A DNA stretch of 64,000 nucleotides from Pseudomonadota bacterium (GTDB lineage Bacteria; Desulfobacterota; Binatia; UBA1149), in the NCBI GenBank assembly GCA_014382245.1, contig JACNKC010000115.1, positions 1 to 64,000 of the forward strand, in the 5' to 3' direction. Within the stretch, counting starts at the first letter, position 1, and each line of letters starts with the position of its first letter. Below the pieces are notes generated by a model that saw only the letters and a list, made by a program, of their open reading frames with translations, was not told where the DNA came from and ran no database searches. Shown piece by piece: positions 1-8,494 of this stretch. A program made the position numbers and the translations under genes.

Positions 1-1
1 C

Positions 2-310
2 GGCGAGGTTTCCAGTTTTGATTGGCGTACGCGCCGGATTACCGACCCGGCGTGGGATTCCGGCATCGGCTGGCTGGTCGAGAAAAGCGGCGCGCCCGTC
101 GTGCCGGCCTATATCAGTGGCCGCAATAGCTGCCACTTTCTCGCTGCCGTGTCCGAGGGGCTGGCCCGGGCGGCGCGCGAGCTCGAGGTCAACTGCCTTG
201 TGACCGGCGTAAGCGGTCGCTCTTTGCCCTACAGGGTGTTTCGCGGACAAGTACTGAAGAAGTTGCCCAAGCTTCTGCCGGCTTCCTGCAGGTTGATGGT
301 ATGCGACTGA
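2..310 (+). CDS. C-terminal part of a hemolysin/OlsB-like lysophospholipid acyltransferase (5' truncated)
   Basis: The reading frame is open from base 2 with no start, so the gene begins before the window. The visible 102 residues open with GEVSSFDWRTRR, then a stretch ending SGAPVVPAYISGRNS. This matches the end of the acyltransferase domain in the putative hemolysin/OlsB-like family, where a G-E-V-S segment is followed by a hydrophobic PVVPVY-type strand. Family members acylate lyso-lipids at the inner membrane. The catalytic HX4D motif would lie upstream and cannot be checked. The frame overlaps the next gene's ATG by 10 bases, suggesting co-transcription. Family assignment is moderate and the substrate is unknown. 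Confidence 0.6.
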   Translation, partial: GEVSSFDWRTRRITDPAWDSGIGWLVEKSGAPVVPAYISGRNSCHFLAAVSEGLARAARELEVNCLVTGVSGRSLPYRVFRGQVLKKLPKLLPASCRLMVCD

Positions 311-1467
311 CCCCGCTGAGAAGAATACTGCTGGTGGCGGGCTTGTTGCTGGCTGCCGCACCGCTGCTCAGCCGTTCTGGCTGGGCAGAGTCCGCTGCTC
401 TAACCGACAAGCGAGTCGATGTGGAGCCCAGCGGATTTGAAGAGAAGGCCTGGCCTCCCCGCGAAATCGTCAGCCACTTTTTCGTTTCCGGTCTCGACAA
501 GGGTTCGCAGGGGACGCAGACCGTGGTGGGCAGCAGCCATACCCACACCGTGGTGGCTGGCGATACCCTGCTTGAACTCGCCCGGCAGTACGACCTTGGT
601 TACAACGAAATTCTCGGGGCCAACCCGGTGGTCGACCCCTGGCTGCCCGACAGGGGCGTGGCCCTGCTGCTGCCGTCAGAGTGGATCCTGCCAAGTGGCC
701 GCTACGAAGGGCTGGTGGTCAACATCCCGGAGATGAGGATGTACTACTACCTGCCCTCGCCGCGCAAGGGTGCGCGGTCGTCAACGGTGATCACGTACCC
801 GGTTGGTCTCGGTCGGCAGGACTGGCAGACGCCGGAGGCCGACTTCCGGGTGCGCGGTAAGACCAGGAACCCGACCTGGGTGATACCGGCGTCAATTCGC
901 GCTGAGCGTTTGAAAGAACTCGGCCGCAGGGATTTCACCATCGCCGGTGGGGACCCTGAAAATCCACTGGGCCGTCACCGCATAGAGCTCACCCTGCCCT
1001 CCTACGCCATCCACGGCACCAACAAGACCTGGGGCGTGGGCATGCAGGTCAGCCACGGTTGTGTGCGCTTGTACCCCGAAGACATCGAGGCAGTGTTTCC
1101 GCTTATCAAGGTGGGCTCGAAGGGGCGCTTTACCTACCAGCCCGTCAAGGTGGGGCTGCGCCGTGGCCGCGTGCTGGTCGAAGTGCACGAGGACATTTAC
1201 GGGCTGCAGCCGGGAGCCTGGGCGATCGCAAACGGGTTGATAAAAGACATGGGGGTCACGGCCCACGTTGATCCCGAACTGCTCGAGGCCGCGATCGAGG
1301 CTATGAACGGTATTCCTACCGATGTTGGTTATGTTGATTGGCCCGAAGAAGACCTCGGGGAGTCGCCGCAATTCAACCAGGTAGGCGATCCGATGAACGA
1401 GGGCGACGGCAAGTCGGCCGGCCTCGGCAATCGTCCGCAGGCGCTTACCACTTCGTCGTCAAGCTGA
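301..1467 (+). CDS. L,D-transpeptidase (YkuD/ErfK family) with LysM domain
   Basis: This exported 388-residue enzyme is predicted to form 3-3 peptidoglycan cross-links or attach proteins to peptidoglycan in the periplasm. Residues 1-30 are a signal peptide (basic MRLTPLRR, then a leucine/alanine core). Residues about 80-125 form a LysM peptidoglycan-binding domain beginning HTVVAGDTLLELA. Residues about 137-285 are the YkuD domain, with the catalytic signature HGT followed by SHGCVRLYPED; the nucleophile is Cys254 and His252 is nearby. The C-terminal 100 residues are acidic and low-complexity. It starts inside the upstream acyltransferase frame, so the two are probably co-transcribed, and its 3' end overlaps the convergent small gene by 23 bases. 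The LysM-YkuD order is typical of ErfK/YbiS-type proteins. Confidence 0.93.
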   Translation: MRLTPLRRILLVAGLLLAAAPLLSRSGWAESAALTDKRVDVEPSGFEEKAWPPREIVSHFFVSGLDKGSQGTQTVVGSSHTHTVVAGDTLLELARQYDLGYNEILGANPVVDPWLPDRGVALLLPSEWILPSGRYEGLVVNIPEMRMYYYLPSPRKGARSSTVITYPVGLGRQDWQTPEADFRVRGKTRNPTWVIPASIRAERLKELGRRDFTIAGGDPENPLGRHRIELTLPSYAIHGTNKTWGVGMQVSHGCVRLYPEDIEAVFPLIKVGSKGRFTYQPVKVGLRRGRVLVEVHEDIYGLQPGAWAIANGLIKDMGVTAHVDPELLEAAIEAMNGIPTDVGYVDWPEEDLGESPQFNQVGDPMNEGDGKSAGLGNRPQALTTSSSS

Positions 1468-1939
1468 CTCCGAAATGGTGGCTGTCCACCTTTGACTTGA
1501 GCTTGAGAGCCGGAAGTCTACTCATTCCGGGCAGCTCCTGGGCCACCCCGCTTACACTTTCTGTGACCGAGTTGATGCTGTCGAGCGGCAGCTGGGCACT
1601 GCGTTCGGCCGCGTTGGTGATGACCGCGATGGCCGAAGCGCTGCGGGTCAGCATCGAGTCGGGCCCGTACTGCTCGCGAAACATGCGTGCCGCTTCGTCC
1701 GGGGTCCGAGCAAAATGCCTGCGCACTGCTTCCTGGTCGGTGGCCCAGTTGCGCTTGGCTGCAGCGTCGTACTCAAGGGTACGCCAGGCTTTTTCTGCAA
1801 TATCGGCGGTATCAGATTCCAGCGCCTGTTGGTCGCCAGGAGCGGTGGCCGGGCCACTCCCCGTTTCGGCTGTTGCCGTTGCGGCGCAGAGAAACACGGC
1901 CAGCGCTATAGCTGCCGCTACTCTGAATACCCAAGCCAT
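1445..1939 (-). CDS. small exported protein of unknown function
   Basis: The product has 164 residues. A signal peptide covers about residues 1-24 (MAWVFRVAAAIALAVFLCAA, with a likely cut after ATAETA-type residues). The mature part is Ala-rich and mostly helical by eye, with no Cys and no recognised motif. I do not recognise the family. Antisense ORFs in this stretch are less credible because only this frame has a clean signal peptide. It overlaps the 3' end of the L,D-transpeptidase tail to tail. The minus-strand terminator just upstream belongs to the next gene, so this gene needs its own promoter between about 1940 and 1980. Confidence 0.6.
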   Translation of the reverse strand: MAWVFRVAAAIALAVFLCAATATAETGSGPATAPGDQQALESDTADIAEKAWRTLEYDAAAKRNWATDQEAVRRHFARTPDEAARMFREQYGPDSMLTRSASAIAVITNAAERSAQLPLDSINSVTESVSGVAQELPGMSRLPALKLKSKVDSHHFGVSLTTKW

Positions 1940-1980
1940 ATAACATGGTCAGCATGCTGTGGGAGAGTCGTCAATAGGCA

Positions 1981-2017
1981 ATAAAAAAGGCCGCCCCCTG
2001 TAAAGGGGGGCAGCCTT
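1981..2017 (-). terminator. intrinsic terminator of the 2085-2498 gene
   Basis: Read on the minus strand, a 12-bp stem (AAGGCTGCCCCC pairing with GGGGGCGGCCTT) closes a 7-base loop and runs into a T-rich tail. The one imperfect pair is a G-U wobble only in the minus-strand RNA, which supports that direction. It lies about 70 bases past the stop of the 2085-2498 gene. Confidence 0.85.
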
Positions 2018-2084
2018 ATAAATCGCGGGCCAGGGACGCTCCGTGCCTGCCGAAAAAAGCTGTTGCCTCGTTCGGGGGGGGGCT

Positions 2085-2498
2085 TCAGGAGGCCTCCTGC
2101 AACTCGGCGGCAACGGGCTCGGCTTCATCGAATTGCGTCAATAGCGCTTCGCGCTCCAACAGCGATACGATGCGAGCGGAGTTGCGCTTGATCGGTGCCC
2201 TGCTCTGTCTCCAGCGCGAAAGCCCGCGGCGGATGTATTCGGGATTGAGCCCCAGCACTTCGCAGATGTTTACGTAGGAGAACGACCATTCGCGCTCATC
2301 GGCGTCTATCCAGTCCGCGGCATCATCAAAAAGCAGCCTGCCGCGCGGGTCGCGGGCCAGGGCGTATTTCTGGTAGCACTCCACGGCGTCCTGCAGCACG
2401 GCGAGCATCAGCCTGCGCTCGCGTACCATTCCGCCTTCACGGGTGAAAGCTGCAAAAAACTGGGCCGGCAACAAGGTGTCTGGTTCAAATAAATTCAT
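2085..2498 (-). CDS. small conserved helical protein of a deltaproteobacterial-type family, function unknown
   Basis: The 137-residue soluble protein has no signal peptide. The central part (LQDAVECYQKYALARDPRGRL, then a DDAADWI segment, then SYVNICEVLGLNPEYIRRGL) is familiar as a hypothetical-protein family in deltaproteobacterial genomes. The last part, ICEVLGLNPEYIRRGLSRWR, resembles a helix-turn-helix, so a DNA-binding or regulatory role is possible but unproven. It stands alone: a clear terminator lies downstream and about 500 bases of non-coding DNA upstream, as expected for a monocistronic and perhaps regulated gene. The start is the only ATG in frame with the conserved region. Confidence 0.75.
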   Translation of the reverse strand: MNLFEPDTLLPAQFFAAFTREGGMVRERRLMLAVLQDAVECYQKYALARDPRGRLLFDDAADWIDADEREWSFSYVNICEVLGLNPEYIRRGLSRWRQSRAPIKRNSARIVSLLEREALLTQFDEAEPVAAELQEAS

Positions 2499-2996
2499 GA
2501 AACTATCCGCCCTGTTTTAAAGTCCGGGGCAGGACTTCGAGCTGGTCGCGTTAAGAGTTCCGCATCTATGATGCATGGCGTTATTAGACCCCAGTTCCCT
2601 CGGTATTGGAAGATAACATATCATGAAATAGTTTCAGTCTCATGATAAGCAGCGCTTATTTATCTTCTTTCCGTTGTCTTCCTGGAGCCGTTGTCGGCGC
2701 CCCTGTTTTTCCAGCCCTTGCCCTCTGGGCAACCGGCTGGCCGTTTATTGTTGGAATACTCCCCGGTATCTCTGGCGGCCCGTTTCATCCGGCCTTACGG
2801 GCAGGGGGGGGTAGTGGAACCCGGCTGCTGGACACCCCTGGAAAGAATCGCTCCCGATGGGCGTTAATAAACCACCCTGATGCGCCACCTGTCAATAGGT
2901 TTCTGCACACTAATGGTATTTTCTTGCACTACCCGAACGGGGGTTCAGCGAAAGACCTGCTCCAGTAATGGGTTAGGAGGCGCGGCGCAAAAGCGG
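2499..2996. other. non-coding stretch of about 500 bases, AT-richer than its surroundings
   Basis: No convincing gene is seen. The one ORF here (2642-2968, plus) has AT-ending codons such as TTA and TCT, unlike the GC-ending codons of neighbouring genes, and no ribosome binding site. The stretch carries short dyads, including ATAAGC-AGC-GCTTAT at 2645-2659 and TATCATGA near 2620. It should contain the promoter of the leftward 2085-2498 gene and the 3' region of gshA. A small RNA cannot be excluded, but I see no recognisable RNA family or terminator. Confidence 0.5.
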
Positions 2997-4373
2997 CTAC
3001 CGCGCGCAATTTGCCTGGGAAACCAGCCTGTCGACATTTCCGGACCAAGGCCCCTCCCACAGCTCGATGATCTCGTCTGCCGGGCAGCGCTGGGCCGATA
3101 GCAGTTCTTCGAGGCCGTCGAGATGGCGAGTCTCGTCGCGTCCCTGCCCATCCATGGCTTCGGGATTGGCCTCGGCCTGTCGCTTGAGGCCTTCTCGGGC
3201 TACTTCCAGCAACTCGAGACCGTAGCGACCAAGAGTGTGCTGTTTGACCCTCGCAGACAGCGCCACGCGAGCGGCATCCTCGTGCAGCTCGGCCAGGTGG
3301 TCCAGCGGCCAATGCTTCAGCAGGTCCCAGGCGGCCAGCAAGCAGTCATCATCGTAGAGCAGGCCCTTGAGCAGGGCCGGGGTCGCCAGCATCAGCCGGG
3401 GAGGCTGGTTGTCGGCCGAGCGTGCCTCGATCCAGTTCTTGAGCCTGACCTCGGGAAACACTGTAGACAGGTGGTAGATCCAGTCGCCCATCAGGGCCTG
3501 CTCTCCAGCCACGCCCTTCTGCATGAACTGCCGGAAGGTCAGCCCTTCCGAATCCACGCAGTTATCGTCCCTGAGCACGAAGTACATGGGAACGTCGAGG
3601 GCGTAGTCAGTATAAGAGGCAAAAAAGGAGTTGCTATCAAAAACAAAGGGCAGGTAGCCGCAGCGGTCAGAGTCGGTATCGCTCCACACGTGTGCCCGGT
3701 AGCTGCGGTAACCGCTGGGCTGACCGTCTACGACCGGCGAGTTTGCAGACACCGCGACCAGCAACGGAGCCATCGCCATCGCGACCCGAAACTTGGCCAG
3801 CGCGTCGGCTTCGCTCGAGTAATCAAAGTTGGATTGCACGGTGGCCGTCTGCTGCATCATGCGGTGGCCCAGCGAGCCGGTGCGCAGCATGAACTCGCGC
3901 ATTACCCGGTAGCGTCGCTTGGGCATCCAGGGCATTTGAGGCAGCGGGGTCTTGGGGGATATACCCAGCCCGAGAAACGAAAGGCCGAGTTCGCGCCCGG
4001 CCCTGCTCACTTGCTCGAGGTGGCGGCTGAGTTCATTCTCAGCCTGGTGCAGACTTGAGAGGGTGGCGCCCGACAACTCGAACTGCCCTCCAGGCTCCAG
4101 GGTGATCGAGGCCCTGTCGTCGTGCAGGGCGATCACCTGGCCGCCTTCTTCTACAGGTGTCCAGCCGAATTCGCGGGCAAAAAAAGTCAGCAGCTCTCCT
4201 ATACCCGAGGGCCCCTCGTAGGCCACCGCCTGTCCGCTGGCCGTGTGGACCACGGGCTGCTCGTATTCTACGCCCACTTTCCATTGTTCGCGCGGTGTAC
4301 AGCCGGCCTCGAAGTATTCGACGAGCTGGTCTATCCCCTTGATCGGGGCGTCGGCCTGGCTTGAGTCAGCCAC
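2997..4373 (-). CDS. gshA: glutamate-cysteine ligase, proteobacterial/plant (GCS2) type
   Basis: The 458-residue cytosolic enzyme makes gamma-glutamylcysteine from glutamate, cysteine and ATP, the first step of glutathione synthesis. Family signatures visible are KVGVEYEQPVV near the N-terminus (the glutamate-binding region of the GCS2 fold), the LEPGGQFELSGA strand, the TATVQSNFDYSSEAD segment and the YRSYRAHVW stretch. Length fits the alphaproteobacterial/plant class rather than the E. coli class. It begins 9 bases after the ccmI stop and is probably the last gene of the ccmE-F-H-I-gshA transcript. A glutathione synthetase (gshB) is not seen in the window. Glyoxalase II (gloB) at 19.7 kb is consistent with glutathione use. 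Confidence 0.93.
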   Translation of the reverse strand: MADSSQADAPIKGIDQLVEYFEAGCTPREQWKVGVEYEQPVVHTASGQAVAYEGPSGIGELLTFFAREFGWTPVEEGGQVIALHDDRASITLEPGGQFELSGATLSSLHQAENELSRHLEQVSRAGRELGLSFLGLGISPKTPLPQMPWMPKRRYRVMREFMLRTGSLGHRMMQQTATVQSNFDYSSEADALAKFRVAMAMAPLLVAVSANSPVVDGQPSGYRSYRAHVWSDTDSDRCGYLPFVFDSNSFFASYTDYALDVPMYFVLRDDNCVDSEGLTFRQFMQKGVAGEQALMGDWIYHLSTVFPEVRLKNWIEARSADNQPPRLMLATPALLKGLLYDDDCLLAAWDLLKHWPLDHLAELHEDAARVALSARVKQHTLGRYGLELLEVAREGLKRQAEANPEAMDGQGRDETRHLDGLEELLSAQRCPADEIIELWEGPWSGNVDRLVSQANCAR

Positions 4374-4382
4374 CTCGGGTTC

Positions 4383-4769
4383 TCAGCGTTCGCGCCCGCA
4401 GGCCGCGCAGAAGCGATCCCGTTGCCCGTAGCGCTGGCCACAATCAACACAGAAACCGGGTGCCTGCGAGGCCGTGGCCGTGGCAGTGGCATCGACCGAC
4501 GGAGTTCCTTCCAGTTGGGCCATGGCTTTCATAGCACGCTCTTCGTAGTCGGATCGAAGGATTTCGTAGTCCTCGTCACTTAACTTACCCGTGGCCTGGT
4601 CAAACTCGGCTTCCCTGATGGCGGTAAGGGCCACGAACTTTTCACGTTCCCAGAGTTCTTTTGAGGCTTCGGTTTCGGCCTCCACGCTGGCACTGGCCGG
4701 GCGCAGCAGCGGCCAGCTTATCCACGCTGACGCGGCGGCCATGGCCAGCAGGGCGACAAGGGTGCTCAT
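4383..4769 (-). CDS. ccmI: CcmI-like cytochrome c biogenesis protein with C-terminal zinc ribbon
   Basis: The chosen start is MSTLVALLAMAAASAWISWPLL, an internal ATG giving 128 residues, because it overlaps the ccmH stop as ATGA; the longer ORF start would put 66 out-of-frame residues inside ccmH. The N-terminus is one membrane segment. A charged region with LWEREKFVALTAIREAEFD and GKLSDEDYEILRSDYE follows, which is the CcmI/CycH N-terminal hallmark. The last 22 residues form a double CxxC zinc ribbon (CVDCGQ, CAACGRER), and the long TPR part of classical CcmI is absent. The protein probably presents apocytochrome c during heme ligation with CcmF and CcmH. Confidence 0.8.
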   Translation of the reverse strand: MSTLVALLAMAAASAWISWPLLRPASASVEAETEASKELWEREKFVALTAIREAEFDQATGKLSDEDYEILRSDYEERAMKAMAQLEGTPSVDATATATASQAPGFCVDCGQRYGQRDRFCAACGRER

Positions 4770-5307
4770 CGGGACAGTTTCTCCAGCTCGCGCGTGACCC
4801 GACGCCTGTCCTCGTCGCTTCCCCTGGTCGGCGCGTGGCCACCGTCGGCCGAGGCGTCGTCGCCGTCCGGCGGGTCGGCGCCGCTTTGTGAATGGCGACC
4901 GGGTTTTTTCAGAACCCGCGCTATCAGCAGGCCGCCGAGCAGCACGGCGAAGGCTGGCATGGTCCACGCAAGCAGGTTGAAGCCCGTGAACCCGGGCGCG
5001 GAGAGGATTTTTTCGCCGTAGGTGTCGGCGTAGCGCGCGAGGATTTCTTCACCGCTTTCGCCCGCGGCGAGAGATCGTTTTATGTCGTCGCGTATCGGCA
5101 GGGCGGAGCTGCACTGCAGGTGATTGCAGTTGCGCACCGTGAGGCCGCAACCGCATTGGCAGGTAAGATGTTCTTCTACTTTCTTCTGCGACATGTCCCC
5201 GGCCGAGACCGGCGTTGCTATTGCCAGCAGGCCGCTGGCCGTTGTCGCAGCCAGCATAAAGGCCGCCAGCCCCCGGGTTGTCCTGCGCAATCGTGGTGCC
5301 ACTCCGG

Positions 5308-5311
<4 letters not shown>
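4766..5311 (-). CDS. ccmH: CcmH-type cytochrome c maturation protein with Cys-rich active site
   Basis: The 181-residue membrane-anchored periplasmic protein has a signal or anchor at about residues 15-37, a CcmH domain at about 40-110, one membrane segment at about 118-135 and a charged cytosolic tail. CcmH normally carries LRCxxC to reduce or hold apocytochrome thiols. Here the region reads LTCQCGCGLTVRNCNHLQC, with five Cys, a variant I associate with deltaproteobacterial and Thermus-like CcmH. The following helix (DDIKRSLAAGESGEEILARYADTYG) is standard. Four-base overlaps with both ccmF and ccmI indicate translational coupling. Confidence 0.88.
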
Positions 5312-7286
<1,975 letters not shown>

Positions 7287-7290
<4 letters not shown>

Positions 7291-7694
7291 TCGTGCCCCG
7301 TCTGCTCGGGCTCGTACTTGGAGGGGCAGCTGGTGATTATGGTGTCGGCCTCGAAAGCCTGCGCGCCGGCGTAGGGGCCCTCGACCACGACGTCCCGGTC
7401 CTCGGCAAACATGTCGGGCAGGATACCTTCGTAGCTAACCTCGATGGACTGGTCCTGTTCCATGTCGTCGAGCGTGAAGTTGAGGCGAAGCTTCTGCTGG
7501 TCCCACTCGATCGAGCCGGGCGCCACGCGGCCGGCGACGCGCACGGTGGATTCGGCAAAGGCCTGGTCGGCCTCCAGGTACTCACTCACCGTGACCATGT
7601 ACATGCGCGTCTGGTCAACGGCTGTGAATATGAGAAAGGCCACCGTCGTTATGATGATGCTGATGCCTATGGTGAACCTGGTTCGGGTGCTCAA
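7287..7694 (-). CDS. ccmE: heme chaperone CcmE, CXXXY variant
   Basis: The 135-residue protein has an N-terminal membrane anchor (residues about 8-27) and an OB-fold periplasmic domain. It carries heme covalently from the CcmABCD release complex to CcmF. YEGILPDMF and VVVEGPY are diagnostic of CcmE. In classical CcmE heme binds the His of HxxxY; here the equivalent segment reads TSCPSKY, so Cys takes that place with Tyr kept. This CXXXY form is known from Desulfovibrio and some archaea. It is the first gene of the ccmE-F-H-I-gshA run; ccmA, ccmB, ccmC and ccmD are not in the window. Confidence 0.93.
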
Positions 7695-7820
7695 ATTAAT
7701 ACTCCGCTGGCCTGCCGCTCGCCGGAGAGACAGGCACAGAACAATTTAACGCCTGCGGGGTGACCAGCCAAGCGGTCTGTTTCGATCGGGGGCCAGTCCG
7801 CGTCTCCGGGGGCAAACAAG

Positions 7821-7895
<75 letters not shown>

Positions 7896-8002
7896 TCGAG
7901 CCGTGGATTCTAGTCGGGCGCGGTACCGGGTCAATTCGGGACCGGGGGGCGCGGTGGCGACCGCGCCCGGGTGTGGTAGAAAAGCCACCGGAGAAGCGAG
8001 CG

Positions 8003-8461
8003 ATGCAGGAACGACCAAGCTGGGACGAGTATTTCATGGCAATAACTGCAGAGGTGGCCAAGCGCTCCACCTGCACGCGGGCGCAGGTGGGGGCGGTAAT
8101 AGTGCGCGAGCGCAGCATACTGGCCACGGGTTACAATGGCTCGCCCGCCGGCATGCCCCACTGCTTCGACGTGGGCTGCCTTGTCTACGAGTCGCATACC
8201 CCCGACGGCAACATCGAGGAAAACTGCTTTCGCACCATACACGCCGAGATCAATGCCATAGCCCAGGCCGCGCGTAACGGCTCGAGTATAGCCGGTGCCG
8301 ACGTCTACGTTACCCATACGCCCTGCATTCACTGCCTCAAGGTACTGGTCAACACGGGCGTCAAGCGGGTGGTCTACGCCAAGGCTTACAAGCTCGATAC
8401 CATAGAGGAGCTGCTCGACCGTTCGGGCATGCAGCTGCAGCAGGTCGAATTGGCTGCCTGA
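8003..8461 (+). CDS. deoxycytidylate (dCMP) deaminase, ComEB-like
   Basis: The 152-residue cytosolic zinc enzyme is predicted to convert dCMP to dUMP, feeding thymidylate synthesis. The zinc and catalytic motifs HAEINAIAQA and TPCIHCLK are present, as are the TRAQVGAVIV and GYNGSPAGMPHC substrate-loop segments of dCMP deaminases. The ATG at 8003 is preceded by GGAGAAG at suitable distance, so the longer ORF start at 7760, which would run through the tRNA gene, is rejected. It converges with uvrA across 33 bases. Its length is typical for the short bacterial form. Confidence 0.92.
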   Translation: MQERPSWDEYFMAITAEVAKRSTCTRAQVGAVIVRERSILATGYNGSPAGMPHCFDVGCLVYESHTPDGNIEENCFRTIHAEINAIAQAARNGSSIAGADVYVTHTPCIHCLKVLVNTGVKRVVYAKAYKLDTIEELLDRSGMQLQQVELAA

Positions 8462-8494
8462 CCGCGGCCGATGGCTGTGCAGCTACCGCCGGGC

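Noticed and set aside
2642-2968. 108-residue plus-strand ORF in the intergenic stretch
   Set aside because: No ribosome site, codons unlike neighbours, and no recognisable domain.
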